DNA from: Brevundimonas sp. UBA7506
Lineage (GTDB): Bacteria; Pseudomonadota; Alphaproteobacteria; Caulobacterales; Caulobacteraceae
NCBI RefSeq assembly: GCF_002479495.1
Contig: NZ_DLNQ01000002.1
Coordinates: forward strand, 63,272-127,271
DNA: 64,000 nt
Direction of reading: 5' to 3'
Shown here: positions 35,553-44,751 of the stretch, in pieces
How positions within the stretch are numbered: the stretch's first letter is position 1
Layout: each line of letters starts with the position of its first letter
The notes under the pieces: model-generated
Told to the model about the DNA's origin: nothing
What the model saw: the letters and a program-made list of their open reading frames with translations, nothing else
Databases searched by the model: none
Made by a program: the position numbers and the translations under genes

Positions 35553-36044
35553 ATGACCCAGACAGAATCTCACACGTCGCTGCGTTCGCCCTCGGGCTTT
35601 GACCTGACGCCGCCCGGCAAGAGCCAGCGCGTGGCCCTGGAGGCCGATCTGTCGCCGGAGGAAAAGCGTGTCCTTCTGGCCCACGGCACCGAGGCGCCCT
35701 TCTGCGGCACCTTGCTGGGCGAGAAGCGGGCCGGGGTCTTTTGCTGCCGGGAATGCGGCCTGCCGCTGTTCCGCTCGGCCACCAAGTTCGAGAGCGGTAC
35801 GGGCTGGCCCAGTTTCAGCGTCCCGGTGGATGAGACCCATGTGCGCGCCGTCCGCGATGACAGCTACGGGATGGTCCGCGTCGAGACCCGCTGCGCCCGC
35901 TGCGACAGTCATCAGGGCCATGTCTTCCCTGACGGCCCGCCGCCGTCCGGCCTGCGCTACTGCATCAACTCGGTCGCCCTCAGCTTCGTGCCGGAAGGCG
36001 AGGCTCTGCCCGACCCCCTGGGGCGCGGCGACGGGACCGCCTGA
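35553..36044 (+). CDS. msrB: Peptide-methionine (R)-S-oxide reductase MsrB
   Basis: 163 residues. MsrB features: LSPEEKRVLLAHGTEAPFCGTL, zinc-binding CREC and CARC pairs, KFESGTGWPSFSVPV, HQGHVFPDG and RYCINSVAL with the catalytic Cys. It reduces the R epimer of methionine sulfoxide in proteins using thioredoxin. The ATG at 35553 is chosen because an upstream in-frame GTG lies inside the terminator hairpin. No strong ribosome site precedes it (GGGCGG only), and a terminator ends 6 bases upstream, so expression control here is unusual. Confidence 0.93.
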   Translation: MTQTESHTSLRSPSGFDLTPPGKSQRVALEADLSPEEKRVLLAHGTEAPFCGTLLGEKRAGVFCCRECGLPLFRSATKFESGTGWPSFSVPVDETHVRAVRDDSYGMVRVETRCARCDSHQGHVFPDGPPPSGLRYCINSVALSFVPEGEALPDPLGRGDGTA

Positions 36045-36093
36045 CCTTGGCCGCATTTGCAGTTAGGGTGATGGCGAACGGGAGTATGGGCGC

Positions 36094-36696
36094 ATGATGA
36101 TCGAACTGGCCGCCGCCGCGATGTTGCTGGCGAACATGGACCCCGAGGGCGTGGTCACGACCGCGCCGCGCGGCGATCAATCGGTGCTGACGGCATCAGC
36201 CGCCGCCCTTGCGGCGTCCACCACCGACGCCTCGCCCAGCACGACGGTGCAGAGCGCCGCGCCCCATGGCCTGTCCACCGATGAACAGATCGCCCGCTGG
36301 ATCGGCGAGCGCACGGCGGAGACCGCCAGCAAGGCGCCGGCTGATCCCTGGGCCGAAAGCGAGCCGCGCAAGATGCACGGCGAGTTCAGCGTCGGCATGG
36401 GCACGGGCGGCTATCAGGACTATGCGGCGGCGGTGTCCCTGCCGATCGGCGAGAACGGCACCCTCAACCTCAGTGTCAGTCAGACCAAGAACAGCCCCTG
36501 GGGTTACGGCTACGGCTCGCCCTGGGGCTATGGCGGTCCCTACGGCGGCTACGCCCGTCCGTTCGGCGTGATGGAGCCGCCAGGCTTTGAGGGGACCTAT
36601 TTCCGTGGTCGGCCCTATGCGCCGCTACGCGTTCGCCCCGGCACGGATCAGGGCACGACGAAATCCGCCGGGGTTTCGCTCGAAATCGGCCGCTAA
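36094..36696 (+). CDS. Uncharacterised Gly/Tyr-rich protein
   Basis: 200 residues, no family recognised. The first 10-12 residues (MMIELAAAAMLLAN) are mildly hydrophobic and could be a short signal. Residues about 90-130 read as beta-rich (HGEFSVGMGTGGYQDYAAAVSLP, NGTLNLSVSQTK), like an outer-surface strand pair. A Gly/Tyr/Pro-rich stretch follows (WGYGYGSPWGYGGPYGGYARP), and the end is SAGVSLEIGR. GGGAG precedes the ATG. It lies between msrB and dedA in the same direction. An envelope protein is a guess from composition only. Confidence 0.65.
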   Translation: MMIELAAAAMLLANMDPEGVVTTAPRGDQSVLTASAAALAASTTDASPSTTVQSAAPHGLSTDEQIARWIGERTAETASKAPADPWAESEPRKMHGEFSVGMGTGGYQDYAAAVSLPIGENGTLNLSVSQTKNSPWGYGYGSPWGYGGPYGGYARPFGVMEPPGFEGTYFRGRPYAPLRVRPGTDQGTTKSAGVSLEIGR

Positions 36697-36826
36697 ACAC
36701 CTGTAGAGCCTAGATCGGGACTGAGGCCTTCGCGCCACGGCGTGGCCTGTTTCCATCGAAGCGTCCCATCGCCGCATTCCCTTTGGGGGGCGACCTCCCA
36801 TATGCGGGAGGCGATAGAGGACCAGT

Positions 36827-37483
36827 ATGGATAGTTTGCTTAGTTCGGCCGCCGATTTCATCGCCAGACACCATGTCTGGGCCGGGGTCGTTCTGGGGCT
36901 GGTCACCTTCTTCGAATCTCTGGTGGTCATCGGCGCCTTCGTGCCGGCCACCGGCCTGCTGGTCGCGGCGGGCGGCCTGGTGGCGGCGGGCGTTCTCGAT
37001 CCCGTCTCGGTCATCGCCGGCTGCGTCATCGGCGCGGTCATGGGCGACGCCATCTCCTACTGGATCGGTCGTCGGCTGGGCACGGGCGTGCTGCGCCAGC
37101 CCATGCTGCTGCCCCACCGTCGCAAGATCGCCTGGACGCGGCTCTACTGCCGTCGCTACGGCGTGGCCTCCATCTTCATCGGTCGTTTCTTCGGGCCGCT
37201 GCGGGCCTTCGTGCCGGTCATGGTGGGCGTGCTGCGGATGCGTCAGCGGGTGTTCCAACTGGCCAACGTCACCTCGGCCTTCGTCTGGGTCCTGGCGATG
37301 CTTGCGCCGGGCTATCTGGCCGCCAAGGGTCTGGCCCAACTGGAGTTCATGAGCGAGGCCCATGGTCCGACGCTGATGTTGATCGCCTTTGGCGCGGTCG
37401 TCGTGACCGCCGTGGTCGTCATGCGCTGGCTGAAAGGCCGGGCGGCCAAACGCTCCGCCCTGCTGGCCGCAACGATCGAGTAG
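36827..37483 (+). CDS. DedA family membrane protein
   Basis: 218 residues with the DedA (SNARE-associated/VTT) pattern: FFESLVVIGAFVPATGLLVAAGGLVAAG, GCVIGAVMGDAISYWIGRRLG and FIGRFFGPLRAFVPVMVGVLRM, plus five to six membrane helices. DedA proteins support envelope integrity and lipid-carrier recycling. AGG lies six bases before the ATG. A CCTCCC/GGGAGG hairpin (36794-36811) lies just upstream of the start and a 104-bp palindromic repeat begins 7 bases after the stop. Confidence 0.9.
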   Translation: MDSLLSSAADFIARHHVWAGVVLGLVTFFESLVVIGAFVPATGLLVAAGGLVAAGVLDPVSVIAGCVIGAVMGDAISYWIGRRLGTGVLRQPMLLPHRRKIAWTRLYCRRYGVASIFIGRFFGPLRAFVPVMVGVLRMRQRVFQLANVTSAFVWVLAMLAPGYLAAKGLAQLEFMSEAHGPTLMLIAFGAVVVTAVVVMRWLKGRAAKRSALLAATIE

Positions 37484-37490
37484 CTCCCAA

Positions 37491-37594
37491 CGTCATCCCG
37501 GCCGAAGCGTAGCGGAGAGCCGGGACCGCCCAAGACGCCGACGTCAGCGCTTTCGGCGGTCCCGGATAGCGGCTTCGCCGCTTCCGGGATGACG
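37491..37594. repeat. 104-bp palindromic repeat element, copy 1
   Basis: Terminal 11-bp inverted repeats CGTCATCCCGG (37491-37501) and CCGGGATGACG (37584-37594) enclose a second inverted pair, CCGGGACCGCC (37520-37530) and GGCGGTCCCGG (37555-37565). The whole element can fold into one long hairpin. A second copy of identical length lies at 53914-54017. Both start 5-7 bases after a stop codon. Confidence 0.85.
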
Positions 37595-37607
37595 TACAGA
37601 GAGCATG

Positions 37608-37643
37608 AAAAAAAGGCCCGACCGGATGGTCGGGCCTTCTTCG
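37608..37643. terminator. Bidirectional intrinsic terminator
   Basis: The 9-bp stem GGCCCGACC/GGTCGGGCC (37615-37623, 37628-37636) with loop GGAT is flanked by seven A on the left, giving a T run for the leftward amidohydrolase transcript, and by TTCTT on the right for the rightward dedA transcript. Confidence 0.85.
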
Positions 37644-37661
37644 TATCCGGACTGACGAACG

Positions 37662-40600
37662 TCAGTCGTGGCCGTGGCTGTGACCGTGCGCGTCGGCCTC
37701 GGCGGAAGCGGCGCCGGCGCTCCAGGCCTGACCGTCGGCGGTCTGGTGCCAGAAGGGCTGACGCGGAGGCTGACCGACCTCGTTCATCTGATTGTCGAAG
37801 ATACGGCCGTTGATCATCGTGTAGCCGATCTTGACCGTGTTCCGCAGGTTCTCCAGCGGGTTGGCGTCCAGCACGACCAGGTCAGCCAGCTTGCCGGTCT
37901 CCAGCGAGCCGATGTCTTTGTCCATGCCCAGGGCCGCAGCGCCGTTCAGGGTGCCGACGCGCAGGGCCTGATGCGGGGTCATGCCGCCCTGCTCGAACAT
38001 CCACAGCTCCCAGTGGGCGCCGAGGCCTTCGCGCTGGCCGTGGGCGCCGATCTGCACCGACACGCCTTCGTCAGCCAGGCGCTTGGCCTCGCGGGCGATG
38101 GAGATGTGGTTCAGCTCGTCCGGCTGCACATGGACCGGGCGACGGGCGCGGCTGTCCAGGATGCGGCGGGGGACATATTGAGTCAGGATCGGATCGTTCC
38201 AGACGTCCGTGGCCTGATACCAGTAGTTCTCGCCCCAGTTGCCGCCATAGGCCACGATCAGGGTGGGGGTGTAGGCCACCTTGGTCTGACGCCACAGCTG
38301 GTGCACGTCGGCGTACAGACGGGCCAGCGGGATCGAGTGCTCGACTGTGGTGTGGCCGTCCACCACCATGCTCATGTTGTGCTGATAGAGGGAGCCGCCC
38401 TCGGGCACGACCATCATGCCCAGTTCGCGCGCGGCCTCCAGAATCTGCTGACGCTGGTCGCGGCGGGGCTGGTTGTAGCTCTTGACGCTCCAGGCGCCGA
38501 CGGCCTGCATCCGGCGCAGGTTGGACAGGGCGTCGTCCAGATCATTGACCTGGGCCGTAAAGGGCGTCGCCGCCCCGTACAGGATGGTGCCGGTCGAGAA
38601 GATGCGCGGGCCGACCACGCGTCCGGCCTTGGCCAGTTCGCTGTGGGCGAAGATCTCGCTCGAATCATTTGACGGGTCGTGGATGGTGGTCACGCCGAAC
38701 GCGAGCGCGGCGTAGTTGACCCAGGACTGCTGCGGGATGATCTCGTCCGAGCCCATCGAGCCGTGCCAGTGGGCGTCCACCAGGCCGGGGATGATGGTCT
38801 TGCCGGCCATGTCCATGACGCGGGCGTCGGCGGGAACCGTGACCGAGCCGCGCGGGCCGATGGCCTCGATGCGGTTGCCGTTGATGACGACCACGCCGTC
38901 CTCGATGACCTCGTCACCCTTCATGGTGATCAGGCGGGCGCCGCTCAGGACCACGCGGCCGGTCGGCTTGGCGTAGTCGGCGCTGAAGCCGATCTTGATT
39001 CCATGCTCCGCGGGCTTGGGCAGGTCAGCGGGCGCGCCCTCGGCGAAGGCGAAGCTTTCGCTCAACGGACGCGAGAACAGCTCCGGCCCCATCGACCACT
39101 GCAGGCGGCTGGAATCGCCGGACCAGTGCAGCCATTCGCCGGCGTCGCGGGTGACGCGGGTCTGGGGCAGGGCCTTGGTGTCGGCGCCGACCGTGACGGC
39201 GCGGCCCGTGGCGACGAAGGGCGTCACATAGGCGTTGAAGCGCTCGGTCCAGGCCACCCAGTGCTCATCGGGAGAGACCGAGAACTCGGCCGCCCATTCG
39301 CTGCTCAGGTGTTTGCGTTCGTCGTCGCCCGACAGGTTGACCGACTTCAGCACGCGTTTGTCGCCGTCCCGCGCCGTCAGGAAGATCCGGTCGTTGCGGG
39401 CGCCGAACTGCGGGTTGGAGCCGTTCTCGGTGATCAGGGTCGGCTCGCCGCCGCGCACCGAGGTGCGATAGACACCGGGATTGCGGCTCCACAGGGCGGT
39501 GCGCAGGAAGCCGTCGCTGGAGGTGCGATAGACGATCGTCTGGCCATCCGGCGAGAACTGCGGCTCCAGATAATGACCGGGCTGGGCGCTGATGACGCGG
39601 CCCTCGCCGCCGGCGGCGGGAATCACCCGCAGGGTGCCCAGGTCCTGATCATTCCAGGTCGTGTAGACGATGGAGCGGCCGTCGCGCGACCAGGACGGGT
39701 AGAGCTCGAAGTGGTCGCTCTGGCGCGTCAGGCGACGCGGGGCGCCGGCCACGCCGTTGCGCAGGTCGCGGATCCACAGGTTGCCGAGGGCCTCGAACAC
39801 CACTTTGGAGCCGTCGGGCGAGGTCTGGGCCCAGCGGACCATCTTCACATCGAACTGGTCAGGCGCGACCTCGACAGGGAAGCGCACGGCCTCCTGCACG
39901 CGGCGGGTGTCGGCGACGTGGAAGGGGATTTCGCTGACGGCCTTGGAGGCCACGTCGATGCGGTGGATCTTGCCGCCGGCCCAGAAGACGATCGAGCGGT
40001 TGTCGGGCGTCCAGCTCATCGTCGGATAGACGCCGTGAATGGCCCAGGTTTCCTGCAGGTCGCGGTCCAGGGCGTCGTGGATCGGGGTCTCGCGGCCCGA
40101 TTCGAGGTCCATGACATAGAGGACGGACTTGTACCGGTCGCGCCGGATGAAGGCCAAGGACTTGCCGTCGGGCGAGGGGGTGGGGCGAATCGAGCCGCCC
40201 GGCCCAGTGACGAAGGGCGTGATCTCGCCCGTCTCGCGATCCAGACGCCGGATCACATAGATCTGGGTGTTCGGGTCCTTGGAGTAGTCGAACACGCCGC
40301 CCGGCGTGGAGTCATCGCTGAAGTAGAGGTAGCGGCCGTCGGGCGAGAAGGCGGGCTCGCCCGTGTCCTTCTGCTGGGTGCGGCGCTCGGTCAGCTGCAC
40401 GCCGCCGCCGCCCGCGCGGTGGTACATCCACATCTCGCCCGCGCCCAGCGAGCGCGACGAGGTGAAGTGCTTGCGGCCGACGATGAACTGACCGTCCGGC
40501 GACCAGTCGGGCTGGGTCAACAGGCGGAAGGATTCGTTGGACACCTGCCTGGCGTTCGACCCGTCGCGATCCATGACCCACAGGTTGTCGCCGCCGCCCC

Positions 40601-40958
40601 GGTCCGAGGTGAAGGCGATGGAGCGGCCGTCCGGCGAATATTTGGGCTGCATGTCCCAAGCCACGCCCGAGGCGATGGCGCGGGCCTCGCCGCCGGTGAT
40701 GGGCATGACATAGATGTCGCCCAGCAGATCGAAGACGATTTCGCGGCCGTCCGGGCTGACGTCCAGCGACATCCAGGTGCCCTCGGTGACGTCGATGGCG
40801 GCGTCGTGCGACGCGCCGGGCGGGTTCTGGACGTCCCACTTCGGCTTGGCCGGCGGGGTTGCGGCGGCCGCCGTTGAGTCGGTCGCAGGCGCGGTTTGCG
40901 CGAACGCCGGGAAGGCCACGGCCAGGGCCGCGACGGTGGTCAACAAGCTGCGCTTCAT
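37662..40958 (-). CDS. Exported TolB-like propeller plus amidohydrolase
   Basis: 1098 residues. Signal MKRSLLTTVAALAVAFPAFAQ, then many WD40/TolB-like beta-propeller repeats to about residue 640 (SPDGREIVFDLLGD, YSPDGRSIAFTSDRGG, WSPDGQFIVG, FSPDGRYLYFSDD, FSPDGQTIVYRTSS). An imidazolonepropionase-type amidohydrolase follows: MDMAGKTIIPGLVDAHWHG with the HxH metal site, HTTVEHSIPLA, and VGTLNGAAALGMDKDIGSLETGKLADLVVLDANP. The last residues, DAHGHSHGHD, are histidine-rich and may bind metal. The fusion occurs in other bacteria; the substrate, likely a cyclic amide or peptide in the periplasm, is unknown. Monocistronic, with its own terminator. Confidence 0.9.
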   Translation of the reverse strand: MKRSLLTTVAALAVAFPAFAQTAPATDSTAAAATPPAKPKWDVQNPPGASHDAAIDVTEGTWMSLDVSPDGREIVFDLLGDIYVMPITGGEARAIASGVAWDMQPKYSPDGRSIAFTSDRGGGDNLWVMDRDGSNARQVSNESFRLLTQPDWSPDGQFIVGRKHFTSSRSLGAGEMWMYHRAGGGGVQLTERRTQQKDTGEPAFSPDGRYLYFSDDSTPGGVFDYSKDPNTQIYVIRRLDRETGEITPFVTGPGGSIRPTPSPDGKSLAFIRRDRYKSVLYVMDLESGRETPIHDALDRDLQETWAIHGVYPTMSWTPDNRSIVFWAGGKIHRIDVASKAVSEIPFHVADTRRVQEAVRFPVEVAPDQFDVKMVRWAQTSPDGSKVVFEALGNLWIRDLRNGVAGAPRRLTRQSDHFELYPSWSRDGRSIVYTTWNDQDLGTLRVIPAAGGEGRVISAQPGHYLEPQFSPDGQTIVYRTSSDGFLRTALWSRNPGVYRTSVRGGEPTLITENGSNPQFGARNDRIFLTARDGDKRVLKSVNLSGDDERKHLSSEWAAEFSVSPDEHWVAWTERFNAYVTPFVATGRAVTVGADTKALPQTRVTRDAGEWLHWSGDSSRLQWSMGPELFSRPLSESFAFAEGAPADLPKPAEHGIKIGFSADYAKPTGRVVLSGARLITMKGDEVIEDGVVVINGNRIEAIGPRGSVTVPADARVMDMAGKTIIPGLVDAHWHGSMGSDEIIPQQSWVNYAALAFGVTTIHDPSNDSSEIFAHSELAKAGRVVGPRIFSTGTILYGAATPFTAQVNDLDDALSNLRRMQAVGAWSVKSYNQPRRDQRQQILEAARELGMMVVPEGGSLYQHNMSMVVDGHTTVEHSIPLARLYADVHQLWRQTKVAYTPTLIVAYGGNWGENYWYQATDVWNDPILTQYVPRRILDSRARRPVHVQPDELNHISIAREAKRLADEGVSVQIGAHGQREGLGAHWELWMFEQGGMTPHQALRVGTLNGAAALGMDKDIGSLETGKLADLVVLDANPLENLRNTVKIGYTMINGRIFDNQMNEVGQPPRQPFWHQTADGQAWSAGAASAEADAHGHSHGHD

Positions 40959-41094
40959 GGAAAGCCCCCAAACCCCTCGAAACTGAGGTCGGAAGGTCTA
41001 GCGGGCAGGGGGCTGTCTTGACCAGACGTCAGGCGCCGAACGGGCGCAATTCGACCGCGTCAGGACATCGCATCTGATTGTCGGAGAGATTGGC

Positions 41095-41131
41095 CCAGGC
41101 CCTTGCAAATCATTGATCTGCAAGGGCCTGG
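41095..41131 (-). terminator. 13-bp perfect hairpin directly after tRNA-Thr
   Basis: CCAGGCCCTTGCA (41095-41107) pairs without mismatch with TGCAAGGGCCTGG (41119-41131) across an 11-nt loop. On the minus strand it begins 1 base after the encoded CCA of tRNA-Thr. There is no T tract, so it is either a terminator-like end or a 3' processing and stability element. Confidence 0.6.
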
Positions 41132-41132
41132 A

Positions 41133-41207
<75 letters not shown>

Positions 41208-41227
41208 CCCTCAACGAGGAGAGCGGC

Positions 41228-41257
41228 CGTATAGCCAACGACTTCGGGGCGGCACAA
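41228..41257 (-). promoter_or_regulatory. Promoter of tRNA-Thr
   Basis: On the minus strand TTGTGC (41252-41257) and TATACG within GGCTATACG (41228-41233) are 18 bases apart, about 20 bases before the tRNA 5' end. Confidence 0.45.
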
Positions 41258-41308
41258 GCGGAAAATGCACGCTTGATCAAAAACTTTGCACGCGGTCTGC
41301 TGCACACC

Positions 41309-41479
41309 ATGGATACCCCGCCCAAAGACCCTGGTCCCGCCGCACAAGACGTGGAGCAAACGCGCGAGCAGAAGGCCAAGGCCGAACGCGCCGTGCGCCT
41401 GGCCGCTGCGCTTCGCACCAACCTGAAGCGCCGCAAGGTCCCGACCGCCGCGCCCCGCCCCGCCACGGAGCGCAACTGA
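41309..41479 (+). CDS. Small basic protein (56 aa)
   Basis: MDTPPKDPGPAAQDVEQTREQ, then a helical, basic stretch KAKAERAVRLAAALRTNLKRRK and a Pro/Ala tail. The REQKAKAE and LAAALRTNLKRRK pattern recalls small alphaproteobacterial hypothetical proteins often encoded just upstream of murA, as here (102 bases). Possibly RNA- or DNA-binding by charge. No function is known. Confidence 0.6.
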   Translation: MDTPPKDPGPAAQDVEQTREQKAKAERAVRLAAALRTNLKRRKVPTAAPRPATERN

Positions 41480-41581
41480 AAGTCATCGTCCTTGCGCGCA
41501 CGCGGCTCTTTCGCGAGGGCGTAAGGGCTTGCTAGATAAGCGGTTCGCCGGGGCGCAGTGTTTCCGGCCGCGAAAGATTTC

Positions 41582-42871
41582 ATGGACAGCATCGTCATCC
41601 ACGGCGGCAACCGCCTGAACGGCCAGATCGAGGTCAGCGGCGCCAAGAATTCGGCCATCAAGCTGATGGCGGCTTCGATCCTGACGGATCAGCCCTTGCT
41701 GCTGACCAATATGCCGCGTCTGGCGGACACCCGATTCCTGGGCCAGCTGCTGCAGCAGTTCGGCGTCGAGGTCACCGAACGCAACGGCGCGGACGGGCAG
41801 GAGATCCTGTTCCATGCGCCGAAACTGACCTCGACCTTCGCCCCCTATGATCTGGTTCGCCAGATGCGGGCCTCGTTCAACGTCCTGGGGCCGCTGCTGG
41901 CCCGTTCCGGCGAGGCCAAGGTCTCGCTGCCCGGCGGCTGCACCATCGGCGCTCGTCCGGTCGACCTGCACCTGATGGCCCTGACGGCCATGGGCGCGGA
42001 GATCGAGCTGGAAGAGGGCTATGTCTCCGCCCATGCGCCCAAGGGCCTGCAAGGGGCCGAGATCGAGTTCCCCTTCGTTTCGGTCGGCGCGACCGAGCAC
42101 GCCCTGTTGGCGGCGGTGCTGGCCAACGGAACGACCGTGCTGAAGCGCGCCGCGCGCGAGCCCGAGATCGGCGACCTGGCCCGTTGCCTGATCGCCATGG
42201 GCGCCAAGATCGAGGGTCTGGACACCGACGTCCTGACCATCACCGGCGTCTCGTCGCTTAACGGCACGACTTGGTCGGTGATCCCCGACCGGATCGAGAT
42301 GGGCTCTTACGCCCTGGCCGCCGCCATGGCCGGCGGCGAGGTGCGCCTGACCAAGGGGCGCGCCGATCTGATCACCGCCCTGACCGACAAGATGATCGAG
42401 GCGGGCGTCGAGATCGAGCCAACCGCCGACGGCGTCATCGTGCGTCGCGACCCGGCGCAGCGGCTGAAGGCCGTCAATGTGACGACGGAAATCTATCCGG
42501 GCTTCGCCACCGACCTGCAGGCCCAGTTCATGGCCCTGATGACGACGGCCGAAGGCACGAGCGTCATCCACGAGAACATCTTCGAGAACCGCTTCATGCA
42601 CGCGCCCGAGCTGGCGCGTCTGGGCGCCGACATCTCGGTCCACGCGGGCGAAGCCCATGTGCGCGGCGTCGAGAAACTGCACGGCGCCCCGGTCATGGCC
42701 ACGGATCTGCGCGCATCGATCAGTCTGGTCATGGCCGGTCTGGTCGCGGAGGGCGAAACCACGGTCGGTCGCGTGTATCATCTGGATCGCGGCTTCGAGC
42801 GGATGGAAGAAAAGCTGGGAGCCTGCGGCGCCGATGTGCGGCGCGTGAAAGGCGGAGCGGATGAGCACTGA
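41582..42871 (+). CDS. murA: UDP-N-acetylglucosamine 1-carboxyvinyltransferase MurA
   Basis: 429 residues from ATG 41582 ([23 protein letters not shown]). The UDP-GlcNAc-binding Lys22-Asn23 pair and the PEP-binding loop [14 protein letters not shown] with Cys120 (Cys115 in E. coli numbering, target of fosfomycin) are present, as are [15 protein letters not shown] and the C-terminal [14 protein letters not shown] segment. It commits UDP-GlcNAc to peptidoglycan synthesis. It overlaps the DUF2948 gene by 11 bases, starting a three-gene unit with UPF0262. Confidence 0.97.
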   Translation: MDSIVIHGGNRLNGQIEVSGAKNSAIKLMAASILTDQPLLLTNMPRLADTRFLGQLLQQFGVEVTERNGADGQEILFHAPKLTSTFAPYDLVRQMRASFNVLGPLLARSGEAKVSLPGGCTIGARPVDLHLMALTAMGAEIELEEGYVSAHAPKGLQGAEIEFPFVSVGATEHALLAAVLANGTTVLKRAAREPEIGDLARCLIAMGAKIEGLDTDVLTITGVSSLNGTTWSVIPDRIEMGSYALAAAMAGGEVRLTKGRADLITALTDKMIEAGVEIEPTADGVIVRRDPAQRLKAVNVTTEIYPGFATDLQAQFMALMTTAEGTSVIHENIFENRFMHAPELARLGADISVHAGEAHVRGVEKLHGAPVMATDLRASISLVMAGLVAEGETTVGRVYHLDRGFERMEEKLGACGADVRRVKGGADEH

Positions 42872-43358
42872 GGTCGAGACGATCTCCGACAACGACGCGG
42901 CGGCCGAGGCCCTGGCCCCTATGGCTCCCTTGCGCCTGCTGGCCGAGGACGCCGTCGATCTGCAGATCATCTCGGCCGCGCTTCAGGACGCCATCATGCG
43001 GCCTGTCGACATCCGTTGGGAAAGGGAAGCCCGCCGTTTGACCGTCGTCCTGTCGCGCTTCTGCTGGGAGTGCGGCGGAACCCGCGTCATGGCGGCGATG
43101 CAATTCGGGGATGTCGAGGCGGTCAAGAGCCGGCGGCTGCCGCGCCTGCCCGAATCGGCGCTGGAGCTGCTGGCGCTGGACTTCGAGCCGACCGAAGCGC
43201 CCGGCGGCCGCGTCATCCTGATGTTCGCCGGCGGCGGGGATCTGCGCATCGACGTGGAATGCCTGGACGCCGTGCTGACCGACCTGTCCGACCGCTGGCC
43301 CGCGCGCATGGCGCCGACCCATCTGGACGAGACCCCTTCTGACGAGGCCAAGGCATGA
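42861..43358 (+). CDS. DUF2948 family protein
   Basis: 165 residues. The core [36 protein letters not shown], and [30 protein letters not shown] matches DUF2948, an alphaproteobacterial family of unknown function commonly next to murA. It is soluble with no signal. It is translationally linked on both sides, with an 11-base overlap with murA and an ATGA overlap with UPF0262. Confidence 0.85.
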   Translation: MSTEVETISDNDAAAEALAPMAPLRLLAEDAVDLQIISAALQDAIMRPVDIRWEREARRLTVVLSRFCWECGGTRVMAAMQFGDVEAVKSRRLPRLPESALELLALDFEPTEAPGGRVILMFAGGGDLRIDVECLDAVLTDLSDRWPARMAPTHLDETPSDEAKA

Positions 43359-43822
43359 GCGGTCCGCACAAGTTGTCGTCGATCGAAGTCGACGCCGCGA
43401 CCCTTCCGGCGGCCACCGCCGAGATCGAACATCAGCGCCGCGTCGCCATCTTCGACCTGATCGAGCAGAACAGCTTTACGCCCGAGGGCGCCGAGGGCGG
43501 TCCCTATGCGCTGCGCCTGTCGTCGCAGGACAACCGCCTGGCCTTTGATATTTCCGGGCCGGATTTTTCGCGCACCCACGTGCTGTCGCTGTCCCCGATG
43601 AAGGCGGTGATCCGCGACTACGCCCTGATCTGCGAAAGCTATTACGAGGCTTTGCGCGGCTCTTCGCCCAGCCAGATCGAGTCCGTCGACATGGGGCGTC
43701 GCGGCCTGCACAACGAGGGTGCCGAACTGCTCCGGGGACGTCTCGAGGGCAAGGTCGAGATCGACAAGGAAACCGCCCGTCGGCTGTTCACGCTGGTTTG
43801 CGCCGTCTATCGACGCGGCTGA
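43355..43822 (+). CDS. UPF0262 family protein
   Basis: 155 residues matching UPF0262: [59 protein letters not shown], and the C-terminal [20 protein letters not shown]. The family is restricted to alphaproteobacteria and has no assigned activity. Its ATG overlaps the DUF2948 stop by ATGA. Confidence 0.87.
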   Translation: MSGPHKLSSIEVDAATLPAATAEIEHQRRVAIFDLIEQNSFTPEGAEGGPYALRLSSQDNRLAFDISGPDFSRTHVLSLSPMKAVIRDYALICESYYEALRGSSPSQIESVDMGRRGLHNEGAELLRGRLEGKVEIDKETARRLFTLVCAVYRRG

Positions 43823-43866
43823 ACTCGACTATTTCGGCGTTTTGGTGCATTAGGCGCCTCCTTCAC

Positions 43867-43905
43867 GGCTCGCGTTCACGCCCGACGCGAGCCTTAAGCC
43901 GTTTT
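43867..43905 (+). terminator. Hairpin upstream of infA
   Basis: An 8-bp perfect stem GGCTCGCG/CGCGAGCC (43867-43874, 43886-43893), then TTAAGCCG and GTTTTT. The T run is displaced by eight bases, so this may be a weak terminator of the murA unit or a leader structure of infA. Confidence 0.45.
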
Positions 43906-43923
43906 TCGGGCGAGAGAGACCGC

Positions 43924-44142
43924 ATGGCCAAGGAAGAGCTTCTCGAGTTCCCCGGCGTTGTCAGCGAACTGCTGCCGAACGCCACTTTCCGCGTGACGCT
44001 GGAAAACGACCACGAGATCATCGCCCACACCGCCGGCAAGATGCGCAAGAACCGCATCCGCGTTCTGGCGGGCGACAAGGTGCTGGTTGAAATGACGCCC
44101 TACGACCTGACCAAGGGCCGCATCACCTATCGCTTCAAGTAA
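43924..44142 (+). CDS. infA: Translation initiation factor IF-1
   Basis: 72 residues, full length. The S1-fold sequence is nearly canonical ([67 protein letters not shown]). It blocks the ribosomal A site during initiation. It is the first gene of a run with maf, an RNase E/G and yacG, spaced 0-8 bases apart. Confidence 0.98.
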   Translation: MAKEELLEFPGVVSELLPNATFRVTLENDHEIIAHTAGKMRKNRIRVLAGDKVLVEMTPYDLTKGRITYRFK

Positions 44143-44150
44143 GGACGCGC

Positions 44151-44750
44151 GTGTCGCGTCCTGACCTTTCGGCTCCGAGGCTGGTTCTGGCCTCGTCGAG
44201 CCCGCGCCGCATTGAGCTGCTGGCGCAGATCGGGGTGGTTCCCGATCATGTTGATCCCGCCGACATCGACGAGACCCCGCTGAAAGGCGAGACGCCGTCG
44301 CGTCTGGCCGAGCGCCTGGCGCGCGGCAAGGCCGAGGTGGTGGCCGCGCGTTCGCCCGACGCCATCGTCCTGGCCGCCGACACCGTCGTCGCCCTGGGCC
44401 GTCGCCTGCTGGAAAAGCCGGCGGACGAGGCCGAGGCCAAGCGCTTCCTCGAACTGCTGTCGGGCCGCAATCACCGCGTCTTCACCGGCGTCGTCGTGAT
44501 CGCTGATGGTCGGGCGACCTGCCGTGTCGTGGACACCCGCGTTTCCTTCAAGACTCTGTCGCCTGAAGAGATCGCGACCTATGTCGTCTCGGGCGAGTGG
44601 CGCGGCAAGGCGGGCGGGTACGGCATCCAGGGGGCGGCCGCCGCCTTCGTGCGCCGCATCGTCGGCAGCCACCCGGCCGTCATGGGCCTGCCGCTCTATG
44701 AGGCGGCCAATCTGCTGCGCGGCGCCGGCTGGCGGCCCAGGACCGCCTGA
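44151..44750 (+). CDS. maf: Maf family nucleotide pyrophosphatase
   Basis: 199 residues with GTG start (AAGGA five bases upstream). Maf motifs: LVLASSSPRRIELLAQIG, VLAADTVVALGRRLLEKP, GRNHRVFTGV, YVVSGEWRGKAGGYGIQG and VGSHPAVMGLPL. Maf proteins hydrolyse non-canonical and canonical nucleoside triphosphates and limit septum formation when overproduced. It sits between infA and the ribonuclease gene, 8 bases after infA and 1 base before the next GTG. Confidence 0.93.
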   Translation: MSRPDLSAPRLVLASSSPRRIELLAQIGVVPDHVDPADIDETPLKGETPSRLAERLARGKAEVVAARSPDAIVLAADTVVALGRRLLEKPADEAEAKRFLELLSGRNHRVFTGVVVIADGRATCRVVDTRVSFKTLSPEEIATYVVSGEWRGKAGGYGIQGAAAAFVRRIVGSHPAVMGLPLYEAANLLRGAGWRPRTA

Positions 44751-44751
44751 C

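Noticed and set aside
36734..36746. GCCAC/GTGGC hairpin after the Gly/Tyr-rich protein gene as a terminator
   Set aside because: Only 5 bp with a 3-nt loop and a weak, distant TTT; too poor to list as a feature.
38679..40877. 732-codon open frame opposite the propeller-amidohydrolase
   Set aside because: Antisense shadow of a long, conserved gene; composition is that of reverse-complemented GC-rich codons.
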